Shown here piece by piece: positions 23,617 through 33,629 of a stretch of 64,000 nucleotides of DNA. The translations under genes and the position numbers were made by a program. Origin of the DNA: an uncultured Prevotellaceae bacterium (GTDB taxonomy: Bacteria; Bacteroidota; Bacteroidia; Bacteroidales; Bacteroidaceae). Where the stretch lies: contig CAMNIN010000011.1 in NCBI GenBank assembly GCA_946540735.1, positions 1-64,000 on the forward strand, read 5' to 3'. The stretch's first letter is position 1. The number at the start of each line of letters is the position of its first letter. The notes beneath the pieces are model-generated. The model saw only the letters and a program-made list of their open reading frames with translations, ran no database searches and was not told where the DNA came from.

Positions 23617-24339
23617 ATGATAGAACTCATACCAGCCATAGACATCATCGGCGGCCAGTGTGTCAGACTGACCAAGGGCGACTACCGCGAGAAGACCGTC
23701 TACAGCACCGACCCGGCAGAGACCGCGCGGCACTTCGAGGCCCTGGGTTTCAAGCGCCTCCACGTGGTCGACCTCGACGGAGCCAAATCACGGCACATCG
23801 TCAACCAGGATGTGCTGCGTGCCATCACCAGCACGACCCGCCTCGTCGTGGATTTCGGCGGCGGCATCAAGACCGACGCCGACATCGAGACCGCCTTTGA
23901 CTGCGGCGCATCGATGGTAACTGTCGGTTCGGTAGCCGTCACCTCCCCCGACCTCTTCGCCGGATGGATCAGGAAATACGGAGCCGACCGCATCATCCTT
24001 GGAGCCGACGTACGCAACGGCATGGTCAGCATCAACGGATGGAAGGAAGACACCACAACACAGCTCCTGCCCTTCCTGCGCTACTACGTCGACCAAGGCG
24101 TGCGCAACGTGCTCTGCACCGACATCTCGCGCGACGGTACGCTGAGCGGTCCTGCCACGGCCTTGTACGCCGAAGTGATGGAAGCCTATCCCACGCTGCA
24201 CCTGATTGCCAGCGGCGGTATATCGTCGAACGACGACATCATTGAGCTCGACCGCCATGGAATCCCCTCCGTGGTATTCGGCAAAGCCTTCTATGAGGGG
24301 AAAATCGACATTGACCAACTGCTGAAGACATGGGATTAG
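23617..24339 (+). CDS. hisA: Phosphoribosylformimino-AICAR-phosphate isomerase
   Basis: A 240-residue beta/alpha-barrel that performs the Amadori rearrangement of ProFAR to PRFAR. The N-terminal [20 protein letters not shown] carries the catalytic Asp, and the mid-barrel [17 protein letters not shown] and [13 protein letters not shown] carry the phosphate site and the second catalytic Asp. Its end overlaps hisF by 10 bp, so the two are translationally coupled. Confidence 0.96.
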   Translation: MIELIPAIDIIGGQCVRLTKGDYREKTVYSTDPAETARHFEALGFKRLHVVDLDGAKSRHIVNQDVLRAITSTTRLVVDFGGGIKTDADIETAFDCGASMVTVGSVAVTSPDLFAGWIRKYGADRIILGADVRNGMVSINGWKEDTTTQLLPFLRYYVDQGVRNVLCTDISRDGTLSGPATALYAEVMEAYPTLHLIASGGISSNDDIIELDRHGIPSVVFGKAFYEGKIDIDQLLKTWD

Positions 24340-25088
24340 CCAAGAGAATCATACCCTGCCTTGACGTCAAGGACGGTACGACCGTCAAAGGCACCAACTT
24401 CGTCAACCTGCGCCAAGCCGGTGACCCAGTGGAACTGGGCAAGGCCTACAGCGATGCAGGAGCCGACGAGTTGGTGTTTCTCGACATCACCGCCAGCCAT
24501 GAGGGCAGGAAGACCTTCACCGACATGGTGACCCGTGTGGCCGCCGAAGTCAACATCCCCTTCACCGTGGGAGGAGGCGTCAACGAACTCGCGGACGTGG
24601 AGCGCCTGCTCTATGCCGGAGCCGACAAGGTGAGCGTCAACAGCGCCGCCCTCCGCCGTCCCTCTCTCATCGACGAGATTGCCAACCGCTTCGGTTCGCA
24701 AGTCTGCGTCTGCGCCATCGATGCCCGGCTGGAGGAAGGACACTGGACCTGCTATGTGAACGGAGGCCGCATCCCCACCGGGAGAGGCCTGTTGGAATGG
24801 GCCAAGGAAGTGGCAGACCGCGGTGCCGGCGAGATCCTTTTCACCAGCATGAATCACGACGGCGTGAAGCAAGGCTTTGCCTTAGACGCCCTCGCCCAGC
24901 TACACGACCTGCTTCCCATCCCCGTCATCGCCAGTGGCGGGGCAGGCAAGAAAGAAGATTTCCGCGATGCCTTCACCATCGGCAAGGCCGACGCCGCGCT
25001 GGCCGCCAGTGTTTTCCACTTCGGCGAGATCGCCATCCCCGACCTGAAGCGCTACTTGCGCGCCGAGGGCATCAAGACAAGAATATAA
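24330..25088 (+). CDS. hisF: Imidazole glycerol phosphate synthase, cyclase subunit
   Basis: A 252-residue beta/alpha-barrel. It joins ammonia from HisH with PRFAR to make imidazole-glycerol phosphate and [25 protein letters not shown] holds the catalytic Asp near residue 11, and [13 protein letters not shown] and [13 protein letters not shown] are the other active-site loops. The start overlaps the last codons of hisA (ATGGGATTAG). hisIE follows 14 bp later. Confidence 0.97.
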   Translation: MGLAKRIIPCLDVKDGTTVKGTNFVNLRQAGDPVELGKAYSDAGADELVFLDITASHEGRKTFTDMVTRVAAEVNIPFTVGGGVNELADVERLLYAGADKVSVNSAALRRPSLIDEIANRFGSQVCVCAIDARLEEGHWTCYVNGGRIPTGRGLLEWAKEVADRGAGEILFTSMNHDGVKQGFALDALAQLHDLLPIPVIASGGAGKKEDFRDAFTIGKADAALAASVFHFGEIAIPDLKRYLRAEGIKTRI

Positions 25089-25102
25089 AACACGACAACG
25101 AC

Positions 25103-25717
25103 ATGACGATAGATTTTGAGAAATGCGGCGGACTCGTACCCGCCATCATCCAAGACGCCAAGACCAGCCAGGTGCTGATGCTTGGCTATATGAACCAAGA
25201 AGCCCTGGAGAAGACCCAGTCGACCGGTCTGGTGACCTTCTTCAGCAGGTCGCGCCAGACCCTCTGGACGAAGGGAGAGACCTCCGGCAACCACCTGCGG
25301 CTGGTCGACATCAAGGTGGACTGCGACAACGACACCCTTCTGGTGAGAGCCATCCCCACCGGTCCGGTATGCCACACCGGCACCGACACCTGCTGGGGAG
25401 AGCGCAACACTGCCAATCCCCTGCTCTTCCTCTCGCAGCTCCAAGACTTCATCGAGAAGCGCCATGAGGAAATGCCCGAGGGCAGCTACACCACCAGTCT
25501 TTTCCGCGACGGTCTCAACAGGATGGCCCAGAAAGTGGGAGAAGAGGCGCTGGAACTCGTCATCGAAGCCACCAACGGCACCAACGAGCGCATGGTCTAC
25601 GAGGGAGCCGACATGCTCTACCACCTCATCGTGCTGCTCACGAGCAAGGGACTGAGGATCGAGGATCTCGCCTCAGAGCTCTGTGTTCGTCATGACCCCT
25701 CATGGCACAAGCATTGA
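25103..25717 (+). CDS. hisI: Bifunctional PR-AMP cyclohydrolase / PR-ATP pyrophosphatase
   Basis: A 204-residue HisIE fusion doing steps 2 and 3 of histidine synthesis. The HisI half (about 1-115) has VDCDNDTLLVRAIPTGPVCH then TGTDTCWG, with metal-binding Asp and Cys residues. The HisE half (about 120-204) has MAQKVGEEALELVIEA and the following E..DMLYHLIVLL of all-alpha NTP pyrophosphatases. The start MTIDFEKCGG is chosen because the longer frame runs back inside hisF. It is the last histidine gene here; hisG, hisD, hisC and hisB are not in the window. Confidence 0.95.
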   Translation: MTIDFEKCGGLVPAIIQDAKTSQVLMLGYMNQEALEKTQSTGLVTFFSRSRQTLWTKGETSGNHLRLVDIKVDCDNDTLLVRAIPTGPVCHTGTDTCWGERNTANPLLFLSQLQDFIEKRHEEMPEGSYTTSLFRDGLNRMAQKVGEEALELVIEATNGTNERMVYEGADMLYHLIVLLTSKGLRIEDLASELCVRHDPSWHKH

Positions 25718-25777
25718 CGCTGTACCCAGTACCGCCCAAGGCAACGACATCACTAACCCTGATATAAAAGATACAAC

Positions 25778-26485
25778 ATGCTGATAGACTATCAAAAAGT
25801 AAATATTGTGCAGGACGGCAACTCCGTGCTCAAGGACGTCAACCTGCAAGTGAACGCCGGCGACTTCGTCTATATCATCGGCAAGGTGGGCTCCGGCAAG
25901 AGTTCGCTGCTGAAAACCATGTATTGCGAGCTGGACCATGCCTCGCCCGAGAAAGCCGAGGTGCTGGGGCGTGATGTCAACGACATCCGCCGCAAAGACG
26001 TCCCTGCCCTCCGCCGTGAGATGGGCATCATCTTCCAAGATTTCCAGTTGTTGCACGACCGTTCGGTAAAGAAGAACCTGGAGTTTGTGCTAAAAGCCAC
26101 GGGATGGCGTAAGCGCAAGGAGCGCGACGAGCGCATCGAGGCTGTGCTCAGCGCCGTGGGCATGTCTGACAAGATCGAGAAGATGCCCTATGAGCTGTCG
26201 GGCGGAGAGCAGCAACACATCGCTATCGCCCGCGCCCTGCTCAACAAGCCCAAGATCATCATCGCCGATGAGCCCACCGGCAACCTCGACATCGAGACCG
26301 CCCGCCACATCGTCAGTCTGCTGAAGAAGATCAGCAAAGACGGTACGGCAGTGGTGATGACCACCCATAACATCCAGCTGCTCGACGAGTTTCCCGGCAC
26401 CGTTTACCGCTGCAAGGACGGCAAGGTGACCGACGTGACTCATGAGTACCGCCAAATGGATCTCTCAGAAGACGCCAAAGATTAG
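25778..26485 (+). CDS. ftsE: FtsE-like ABC transporter ATP-binding protein
   Basis: A 235-residue ATPase with Walker A GKVGSGKSSL (about 36-45), signature LSGGEQQHIAIARALL (about 148-163) and Walker B IIIADEPTGNLD. The sequence GIIFQDFQLLHDRSVKKNLE is typical of FtsE, which with FtsX controls cell-wall hydrolases at the division site. No ftsX gene is adjacent; in many Bacteroidota it lies elsewhere. It stands 60 bp after hisIE and 46 bp before lysC, in the same operon by spacing. A LolD/MacB-type role is the alternative. Confidence 0.82.
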   Translation: MLIDYQKVNIVQDGNSVLKDVNLQVNAGDFVYIIGKVGSGKSSLLKTMYCELDHASPEKAEVLGRDVNDIRRKDVPALRREMGIIFQDFQLLHDRSVKKNLEFVLKATGWRKRKERDERIEAVLSAVGMSDKIEKMPYELSGGEQQHIAIARALLNKPKIIIADEPTGNLDIETARHIVSLLKKISKDGTAVVMTTHNIQLLDEFPGTVYRCKDGKVTDVTHEYRQMDLSEDAKD

Positions 26486-26531
26486 AACGAGGCCGACAAC
26501 AGACAAACATTATAAAAAAACAGCAACAGAT

Positions 26532-27845
26532 ATGATCGTAATGAAATTCGGCGGCACGTCCGTCGGCACCCCCGAAAGGATGAAGTCAGTAGCCACCCTG
26601 ACCACACGCAGCGGCGAGCCCACTTTTGTCGTACTCTCAGCCATGTCAGGCACCACCAACACCCTGATCGAGATCTCCGACTACCTCTACAAGAAGAATC
26701 CCGACGGAGCCAACGAAGTGATCAACATGCTTGAGAAGAAATACATGCAGCATGTGGATGAGCTTTTCAGCACCGAGGAGTGGCGTGAGAAGACACGTGC
26801 CTTCCTCTGCGAGGAATTCGACTATCTCCGCTCGTTCACCAAAGACCTCTTCACCAGTTTCGAGGAGAAGAGCATCGTGGCCCAGGGCGAGGTCATCAGC
26901 ACCAACATGATGGCCAACTACATGCATGAGCAGGGCATCGACGCCGTGCTGCTCTCCGCCCTCGACTTCATGCGCACCGACAAGAACGCCGAGCCCGATC
27001 CCCAGTACATCAAAGACAAGCTCTGTGCCATTCTCTCCGAGCAGGGTGAGCACCAGATCTTCATCACGCAGGGATTCATCTGCCGAAACGCCTACGGCGA
27101 GGTGGACAACCTGCAGCGCGGCGGCAGTGACTACACCGCATCGCTGATCGGCGCCGCCATCAATGCAGAGGAGATCCAGATCTGGACCGACATTGACGGC
27201 ATGCACAACAACGATCCCCGCATCGTGGACGGCACCGAGGCCGTGCGCCAGCTCAACTTCGAGGAAGCCGCCGAGCTAGCCTATTTCGGAGCCAAGATCC
27301 TCCATCCCACCTGCATCCAGCCCGCGAAATATGCCGGCATCCCCGTGCGCCTGCTCAACACCATGCAGCCCGATGCAGAAGGCACCATCGTCGACAATGT
27401 GATCATGCGCGGCCAGATCAAGGCCGTGGCAGCCAAGGACAATATCATCGCCATCAAGATCAAGAGTTCTCGCATGTTGCTGGCCACCGGTTTCCTGCGC
27501 AAGGTCTTCGAGATCTTCGAGAGTTACCAAACCCCCATCGACATGGTGTGCACCTCGGAGGTCGGTGTATCGGTGACGATCGACAACGACGCCCATCTGA
27601 CCCCCATTGTCAACGAGCTCAAGAAATACGGCACCGTGACGGTCGACACCCACATGTGCATCATCTGCGTGGTGGGCGACCTCGACTGGAGCAACCTGGG
27701 CTTCGAGACCCTGGCCACCGATGCGATGAAGGACATCCCCGTGAGGATGATCTCCTACGGCGGATCCAACTACAACATCTCCTTCCTGGTGAAAGAACAG
27801 GACAAGAAGCGAGCTTTGCAGAACCTCAGTGCCAAACTATTCTGA
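26532..27845 (+). CDS. lysC: Aspartate kinase (monofunctional)
   Basis: A 437-residue kinase that phosphorylates aspartate, the first step to lysine/DAP, threonine and methionine. MIVMKFGGTSVG at the start and GFICRNAYGEVDNLQRGGSD (about 186-205) are kinase motifs; the last 150 residues form two ACT domains (VCTSEVGVSVTIDND), the usual site of feedback inhibition. The start at 26532 is set by MKFGGTSVG; the longer frame adds an unrelated leader. lysA follows after 7 bp. Confidence 0.95.
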   Translation: MIVMKFGGTSVGTPERMKSVATLTTRSGEPTFVVLSAMSGTTNTLIEISDYLYKKNPDGANEVINMLEKKYMQHVDELFSTEEWREKTRAFLCEEFDYLRSFTKDLFTSFEEKSIVAQGEVISTNMMANYMHEQGIDAVLLSALDFMRTDKNAEPDPQYIKDKLCAILSEQGEHQIFITQGFICRNAYGEVDNLQRGGSDYTASLIGAAINAEEIQIWTDIDGMHNNDPRIVDGTEAVRQLNFEEAAELAYFGAKILHPTCIQPAKYAGIPVRLLNTMQPDAEGTIVDNVIMRGQIKAVAAKDNIIAIKIKSSRMLLATGFLRKVFEIFESYQTPIDMVCTSEVGVSVTIDNDAHLTPIVNELKKYGTVTVDTHMCIICVVGDLDWSNLGFETLATDAMKDIPVRMISYGGSNYNISFLVKEQDKKRALQNLSAKLF

Positions 27846-27852
27846 CCCAAAG

Positions 27853-29010
27853 ATGAAAGGCAGATTCCCCGTCAGCAAATTCCAGGAAATAGAGACACCC
27901 TTCTATTACTACGACACCGAACTGCTCCGCGACACCCTCCGGGCCATCAACCAGGAGGTCTCGAAGCACGAGGGGTTTGTGGTGCACTATGCCATCAAGG
28001 CCAATGCCAACCCCAAGGTGCTCAACATCATCGCCCAGGCCGGACTCGGAGCCGACTGCGTGAGCGGAGGTGAGATCAGGGCGTCGTTGTCGGCCGGTTT
28101 CTCCCCGCGCAAGATCGTCTACGCCGGCGTAGGCAAGTCGGACTGGGAAATCAACTTAGGCCTTGACAAGGGCATTTTCTGTTTCAACGTGGAGAGCACC
28201 GCTGAACTGGAGGTGATCAACGAACTGGCCACCCTCCGCGGCAAGCGAGCCCGCGTTGCCCTGCGCATCAATCCGGATGTGGGAGCCCACACCCACTCGA
28301 AGATCACCACTGGATTGGCCGAGAACAAGTTCGGCATCGCCATGCGCGACATGGAAAGCGTCATCGAGGCAGCCACCGCCATGCCGAGCATCGACCTTGT
28401 CGGCCTGCATTTCCATATCGGTTCGCAAATCCTCAACATGGATGACTTCGCCGCCCTCTGCAACCGCATCAACGAACTGCAGATACAGTTGGACCGCAAG
28501 AGAATCCATCTTGAGAACATCAATGTAGGCGGTGGCCTGGGCATCGACTATACCCACCCCAACCGTGTGCCGATCCCCGATTTCAAGAGTTATTTCGACA
28601 CCTACGCCCGCCATCTGCGCCTCCGTCCCGGACAGACGCTGCATTTCGAGCTCGGCCGCGCCGTGGTCGCCCAGTGCGGCACCCTCATCACCCGCACACT
28701 CTATGTGAAACAAGGTGCTGTGAAGCAGTTCGCCATTGTCGACGCTGGCATGACCGACCTGATTCGTCCAGCCCTTTACCAAGCCTACCATAAGATCGAA
28801 AACATCACCAGCGACGGTCCCAAGGCCACCTACGACGTGGTAGGCCCGATTTGTGAGTCGAGCGATGTCTTCGGCAAATCCGTCGACCTCAACGAGACCA
28901 AGCGCGGCGACCTCATCGCCCTCCGCTCCGCCGGCGCCTATGGTGAGATCATGGCATCACAATACAACTGCCGCAGGCTGCCCCTCGGCTATATCACGGA
29001 GGATCTATGA
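27853..29010 (+). CDS. lysA: Diaminopimelate decarboxylase
   Basis: A 385-residue PLP enzyme of fold type III that makes lysine from meso-DAP. The PLP-binding Lys is in HYAIKANANPKVLN (about residue 46), with VGLHFHIGSQI, INVGGGLGIDYTHP and GPICESSDVFG as the other conserved sites. The start MKGRFPVSKF is close after lysC. The stop overlaps the next gene's ATG (ATGA), so a glycosyltransferase is coupled to it. Confidence 0.95.
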   Translation: MKGRFPVSKFQEIETPFYYYDTELLRDTLRAINQEVSKHEGFVVHYAIKANANPKVLNIIAQAGLGADCVSGGEIRASLSAGFSPRKIVYAGVGKSDWEINLGLDKGIFCFNVESTAELEVINELATLRGKRARVALRINPDVGAHTHSKITTGLAENKFGIAMRDMESVIEAATAMPSIDLVGLHFHIGSQILNMDDFAALCNRINELQIQLDRKRIHLENINVGGGLGIDYTHPNRVPIPDFKSYFDTYARHLRLRPGQTLHFELGRAVVAQCGTLITRTLYVKQGAVKQFAIVDAGMTDLIRPALYQAYHKIENITSDGPKATYDVVGPICESSDVFGKSVDLNETKRGDLIALRSAGAYGEIMASQYNCRRLPLGYITEDL

Positions 29011-30143
29011 CCATCGACCTGATCACGATCATCGCCGCATCCGCCGTGCTGCTGCTGGCGCTCATCACCCCGATGATGAGTCCGTTTTTCAGGCGTCCAC
29101 GTCAGGAAAGCGGCGACAGCGCCACCGATCTCCCCCCCGTGACGGTGCTGCTCGTCTCCAACGGCGACCACACCGCCCTCGACGAGCACCTGCCCCTCTA
29201 CCTCACCCAGGAGTACGCACCCGGTTACCACATCGTGGTCGTCACCGAGAAAGCCGACCTGGAGACCGAGAACGTGCTGAAGCGCTACTCCAACAACGAG
29301 AGGCTCTATCACACCTTCGTGCCGGAGAGTTCACGCTACATGAGCAAGAGCAAGCTCGCCATCACCCTCGGTGTGAAAGCCGCCAAGGAGGAATGGATTG
29401 TCCTCACCGACCCCCGGTGCAAACCCGCCGACAGCCACTGGCTGGCAGCTTTGGCCACCCGTTTCACGACGCACAGCAACCTTGTGCTGGGCTACAGCAA
29501 CTATGCCGACGAGTCGCCCCGTCTCCACCGCTTCGAACGCCTCCACACTGCGCTCTATCTCCTGCGTGAAGCCCAGAAAGGCCGCGCCTATGCCACCAAC
29601 TGCCAGTATGTGGCATTCCGCAAGAGCCAGTACATGGAGAACCACGGTTATCTGGAATACTTGAAATACTCGATCGGGGAATATGATTTCCTCGTCGACA
29701 AATACGCCCCTATGGGGCACACGGAAGTGGCGCTTGACCCACCGACGAGGCTGATTGAGAACCCCATCAGTGACAAGTCGTGGCAAAACAAACAAGTGTA
29801 TGCCCATGAGGTTGCCAGACATCTTGAGAGAGGAGGCACGGCGCGCGTGCTCCACGGTCTCGACCAGTGTGCCCTTCACCTCAATTACCTGCTCATCCTT
29901 GCAACGGGAATATTCGCCGGCCTCACTTCTCGCTGGATTCTCCTGGGAGCCTGCGTGGCAGCGCTCTGCATCACGCTGGCCCTGCGCATCCTCATCGGCA
30001 AGAAAGCCCTGGCAGACTATCAGGTAGACATCCCCGCATGGAGGATCATCCCCTTGGAGATCGGCATGTTGCGCCACAACATCCTGACCCGGATGCGGTA
30101 TGAGTATGCCGACAAGAACGACTTCATCAGCCACAAGGTCTGA
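29007..30143 (+). CDS. Membrane glycosyltransferase, GT2-like
   Basis: A 378-residue protein. A membrane segment at about residues 4-25 is followed by a GT-A-like domain: VTVLLVSNGDHTALDEHLPL, YHIVVVTEKADLETENVL and the DxD-like VLTDPRC (about 132-138). Near the C-terminus (about 290-335) lie one or two further membrane segments. It probably transfers a sugar at the cytoplasmic face of the inner membrane. It overlaps lysA by 4 bp and is followed by GT10 and LPS-kinase genes, so lipid A core or a surface glycan is the likely product. Donor and acceptor are unknown. Confidence 0.75.
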   Translation: MTIDLITIIAASAVLLLALITPMMSPFFRRPRQESGDSATDLPPVTVLLVSNGDHTALDEHLPLYLTQEYAPGYHIVVVTEKADLETENVLKRYSNNERLYHTFVPESSRYMSKSKLAITLGVKAAKEEWIVLTDPRCKPADSHWLAALATRFTTHSNLVLGYSNYADESPRLHRFERLHTALYLLREAQKGRAYATNCQYVAFRKSQYMENHGYLEYLKYSIGEYDFLVDKYAPMGHTEVALDPPTRLIENPISDKSWQNKQVYAHEVARHLERGGTARVLHGLDQCALHLNYLLILATGIFAGLTSRWILLGACVAALCITLALRILIGKKALADYQVDIPAWRIIPLEIGMLRHNILTRMRYEYADKNDFISHKV

Positions 30144-30159
30144 TACAACTCCAACAGAT

Positions 30160-31209
30160 ATGGCTAAACAAAGACCCAAAAGCCGCATTTACACAATAAA
30201 GTTTTTCCCCTACCGGCAAGAACTGGGCAAGATCTACCACCGGCAGACCATCGGGCATCAAATGTACTCTCGCGACGGCAGATACCGGTTTGTCATTGGC
30301 GACGAGCCCTGTGAGCCCGACTTCCTCGTGGTGCAAGGGAAAGGCCTCCGTGAGCCGGGCACCTTCCACGTGGCCCCGGAGAACACCATCATGATGGCCA
30401 CGGAGCCAGCCACCGTACTGGTCTACCCTCAATCCTATATCGACCAGTTCGGCATGATCAACACCTGCCAGGAACACACCCTGCACCCGCATGTGGTCTA
30501 TGGTCCCGCCATTCTGCCCTGGTTTGTCGGTTTCACGGAGCGAGACGGCAAATGCAGCTACACCATCGACCGCGAATACATGGAGCTGATGCCGCTCCCC
30601 CAAAAAGAAAAACTCATCTCGGTCATCACCAGCAACAAAGCCTTCACCCAAGGTCATCTCGACCGCATCCGCTTCGTGAAAAAGCTCAAGGATCATTTCG
30701 GCGACCGGCTGGATGTTTTCGGACGTGGCTACAACACCTTCGACGACAAATGGGACGTGCTTGCGCCCTACCGCTACCACATCGCTATTGAGAACACCTC
30801 ACAACGGTTTTACTGGACCGAGAAGATCTCTGACTGCTATCTCGCCGGAGCTTATCCATTTTATTACGGCTGCACCAACCTTGGCGACTATTTCCCCAGT
30901 GACTCCTTCACCCCCATCGACCTCCACGACGCCGATGCCGCCATCGCCACTATCGAGCGTCAGATCGCCGCTGATGCCTTCAGTGCCTCCTCTGCTGCTC
31001 TGTCAGAAGCCCGGCAGCGTGTGCTCAACGTCTACGACCTGTTTGAATACACCGCCCGCTTGTGCGACCAACTTAATCCTGACGCCGAGAAGAAAGAAGT
31101 GACATTGAAACCCTGCCGATCCATCAGCAACATCCACAATCTCTACAACTACACGGTCAAGCACAACCTCTTCAAATTAAAGATGAAGCTCTCCCGAGAC
31201 AAACTATGA
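30160..31209 (+). CDS. Glycosyltransferase family 10 (fucosyltransferase-like)
   Basis: A 349-residue enzyme. The C-terminal half has the GT10 hallmark YHIAIENTSQRFYWTEKISD (about 206-225) and then CYLAGAYPFYYGC, known from alpha-1,3/4-fucosyltransferases, where they bind the nucleotide sugar. The N-terminal half shows no signal peptide, so it acts in the cytoplasm. The start MAKQRPKSRIY is chosen over a longer frame running inside the GT2 gene. It sits 16 bp after GT2 and overlaps the LPS-kinase gene by 4 bp. In this setting it may decorate lipid A core or O-antigen; the sugar could be fucose or another one. Confidence 0.85.
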   Translation: MAKQRPKSRIYTIKFFPYRQELGKIYHRQTIGHQMYSRDGRYRFVIGDEPCEPDFLVVQGKGLREPGTFHVAPENTIMMATEPATVLVYPQSYIDQFGMINTCQEHTLHPHVVYGPAILPWFVGFTERDGKCSYTIDREYMELMPLPQKEKLISVITSNKAFTQGHLDRIRFVKKLKDHFGDRLDVFGRGYNTFDDKWDVLAPYRYHIAIENTSQRFYWTEKISDCYLAGAYPFYYGCTNLGDYFPSDSFTPIDLHDADAAIATIERQIAADAFSASSAALSEARQRVLNVYDLFEYTARLCDQLNPDAEKKEVTLKPCRSISNIHNLYNYTVKHNLFKLKMKLSRDKL

Positions 31210-31964
31210 GACAGGAAATCAATCCGTCATACGCCCACTTGAGCGACTTTGTGGCCACCGTGCCCCAAAAATTCGAAACCGATGGGACGCTTCTCTTCAA
31301 GGGGCGCAACACCATCAAGAAGTTCGTTGTCGGCGGTGAGTCAATCGTGGTGAAGCGGTTTAAGAAGCCCAATCTCATCCAGCGCGTGGTCTATGGATTT
31401 TTCAGGAAGAGCAAGGCCCGTCGCGCCTACCTCAACGGAGGCCGTCTGATCGCCAACGGCATCAGCACCCCCGTCAACATCGCCTACATCGAGCAGAAGA
31501 GCGGCGGACTACTTGAGGAATGCTATTATCTCAGTGGTGAGGACAACGCCCCATCCATCGAAGGAAGGCTCAACGAGACCAAGGATTTCGACAAGGTGAT
31601 GGCCACCGACCTTGCCTGTTTCGCCGCCGACCTTCACCGCAAAGGCATCCTGCACGATGACTTCAACTGTTCGAACGTGCTCTACCATCCCCAGTCCGAC
31701 GGCCACTACCACTTCTCCGTCATCGACATCAACCGCATGCGGTTCACCGACGGCTATCCGTCGATGGCCGAATGCATGGAAAACCTCACCCGGTTCACCG
31801 GCCGCATGGATCTTTTTGAATTTGTGGCCACTGCCTACGTGGCCTGCCGTGGTCTCGATTCCGCGTATGTGGGCCAGATGCTTGAAGTGAAGCGTAGGCA
31901 TGATAAAAGGTGGCGACAGCGCAAAGCCTTCACCACCCTATTCAAGAAACATAAGAAGTCATGA
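31206..31964 (+). CDS. Lipopolysaccharide kinase family protein (Kdo/WaaP-like)
   Basis: A 252-residue protein with an atypical protein-kinase fold: IVVKRFKKPN (about 49-58) carries the ATP Lys, LHRKGILHDDFNCSNVLYH (about 144-162) the catalytic loop with Asp and Asn, and VIDINRMRF the metal site. The family phosphorylates Kdo or heptose in the LPS inner core. It is the last gene of the long operon and ends 3 bp from the convergent acyl-CoA ligase gene. Its place after two glycosyltransferases supports a role in LPS core. Confidence 0.87.
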   Translation: MRQEINPSYAHLSDFVATVPQKFETDGTLLFKGRNTIKKFVVGGESIVVKRFKKPNLIQRVVYGFFRKSKARRAYLNGGRLIANGISTPVNIAYIEQKSGGLLEECYYLSGEDNAPSIEGRLNETKDFDKVMATDLACFAADLHRKGILHDDFNCSNVLYHPQSDGHYHFSVIDINRMRFTDGYPSMAECMENLTRFTGRMDLFEFVATAYVACRGLDSAYVGQMLEVKRRHDKRWRQRKAFTTLFKKHKKS

Positions 31965-31967
31965 CGG

Positions 31968-33620
31968 TCAAATGACCTCTATGCCCATTTTCTCGCAAAG
32001 TTTCAAGCTCAGTTCCTTCAACTTGAATTTCTGGATTTTTCCAGAACCCGTCAGCGGGAACTCATCAACGAAGAACACATACTTCGGAATCTTGTAGCGT
32101 GCGATCTTGCCACGGCAGAAATCCTGCACATCCTCGGGCTGCATCTTCGCCCCCTCCTGCAAGATGATGAAAGCCCCCACCTGCTCGCCGTATTTCTTGG
32201 AAGGCACGGCAGCCACCTGCACATCCTTGATGCCTGGCATGTGGTAGAGGAACTCCTCGATCTCACGAGGGTAGACATTCTCGCCGCCCCGGATGATCAT
32301 GTCCTTGATACGTCCGGTAATACGGTAATAGCCCTGCTCATCCTTCACACCCAAATCACCTGAGTGGAGGAAGCCGTTTTTGTCGATCACCTCGGCCGTC
32401 GCCTCCGGATTCTTATAATAGCCTTTCATGACATTGAAGCCCCTGCAGCACATCTCACCCTGCACGCCGACGGGACACTCCTCGCCCGTCTCCGGGTCGA
32501 GCACCTTGACCTCGACGAAGGGGAAGTCGCGTCCTACGGTGGTGCAACGTTGCTCGAACGTGTCGTGGATATTCGACTGCGTCATTCCCGGCGACGACTC
32601 CGTGAGTCCATAGACGCTGGTAATGGTGAGATACATCTTCTCGCTCACCTGCTTCATCAGTTCCACGGGGCACAGCGATCCCGCCATGATACCCGTGCGG
32701 AGCGACGTGAGGTCGAACATGTCGAACATGGGATGGGTGAGTTCGGCGATAAACATCGTAGGTACGCCATAAACCGCCGTGCAACGCTCCTTATGGATGG
32801 AAGCCAGGACCACCAGCGGATCGAATTTCTCCACCATGACCTGTGTACATCCGTGAGTGAGGCAGTTCATCGTGGCCAGCACGACGCCGAAGCAATGGAA
32901 GAGCGGCACACAGACGCACAATTTGTCGTTCTGTGTGAACTCCATGTTCTCGCCTGTGATATACCCGTCGTTGGTGATGTTATAGTGTGTGAGCATCACG
33001 CCCTTTGGGAAACCCGTCGTGCCCGAAGTGTACTGCATGTTGACCACATCGTGGCATGTAACGTTTTTCTTCATCTCGATGAGCATCTCGTCGTCGATGT
33101 TCTTTCCCAGCAAGAGCAGTTCTGCCGTATTGTACATGCCCCTGTATTTCTCTCGTCCGATGAAGACCACATTTTTCATGTGAGGGAATTTCTTGCTGTC
33201 GAGATGTCCACGCTCGCACATTCTCAGTTCGGGCAGCATCTTATAGGTCATGTCGACATAGTCGCACTCCCAAGTGCCATCGGTGATGCACAGCGTGTGC
33301 ATATCCGAGTTCTCGCAGAGATACTCCAGCTCGCTCTGTTTGTAATTGGTATTGACCGTGACAAGCACTGCGCCGATTTTGGCCGTGGCATAGAGGAAAG
33401 TCAGCCAGTCGGGCACGTTGGTGGCCCAGATGCCCACATTGCTTCCCTTTCTCACCCCGATGGCCAATAATCCCTTGGCCAGGTTGTCGACCCTCTCGTT
33501 GAACACCTTCCAGGTGAAGCGGAGGTCGCGGTCGGAATAGACGATATACTCTTTGTCGGGTGTTTTCTCGGCCCAATATTCGAGCCATCCACCCAATGTT
33601 CTCTCAAATAACTGCTCCAT
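31968..33620 (-). CDS. AMP-forming acyl-CoA ligase
   Basis: A 550-residue member of the ANL superfamily. [20 protein letters not shown] (about 192-211) is the P-loop, [10 protein letters not shown] the A5 motif, [20 protein letters not shown] the hinge, and [14 protein letters not shown] holds the catalytic Lys near the end. It activates a carboxylic acid, probably a medium- or long-chain fatty acid, to its CoA thioester. There is no signal peptide. It follows the XRE-cupin regulator gene by 9 bp, a pair that recurs in gut Bacteroidota. The exact acid is unknown. Confidence 0.9.
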   Translation of the reverse strand: MEQLFERTLGGWLEYWAEKTPDKEYIVYSDRDLRFTWKVFNERVDNLAKGLLAIGVRKGSNVGIWATNVPDWLTFLYATAKIGAVLVTVNTNYKQSELEYLCENSDMHTLCITDGTWECDYVDMTYKMLPELRMCERGHLDSKKFPHMKNVVFIGREKYRGMYNTAELLLLGKNIDDEMLIEMKKNVTCHDVVNMQYTSGTTGFPKGVMLTHYNITNDGYITGENMEFTQNDKLCVCVPLFHCFGVVLATMNCLTHGCTQVMVEKFDPLVVLASIHKERCTAVYGVPTMFIAELTHPMFDMFDLTSLRTGIMAGSLCPVELMKQVSEKMYLTITSVYGLTESSPGMTQSNIHDTFEQRCTTVGRDFPFVEVKVLDPETGEECPVGVQGEMCCRGFNVMKGYYKNPEATAEVIDKNGFLHSGDLGVKDEQGYYRITGRIKDMIIRGGENVYPREIEEFLYHMPGIKDVQVAAVPSKKYGEQVGAFIILQEGAKMQPEDVQDFCRGKIARYKIPKYVFFVDEFPLTGSGKIQKFKLKELSLKLCEKMGIEVI

Positions 33621-33629
33621 CGCTCTTTT

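Noticed and set aside
32364..33470. A 368-codon plus-strand frame opposite the acyl-CoA ligase
   Set aside because: Antisense shadow of a clear ANL enzyme; its composition (His, Arg, Val rich) is not protein-like.
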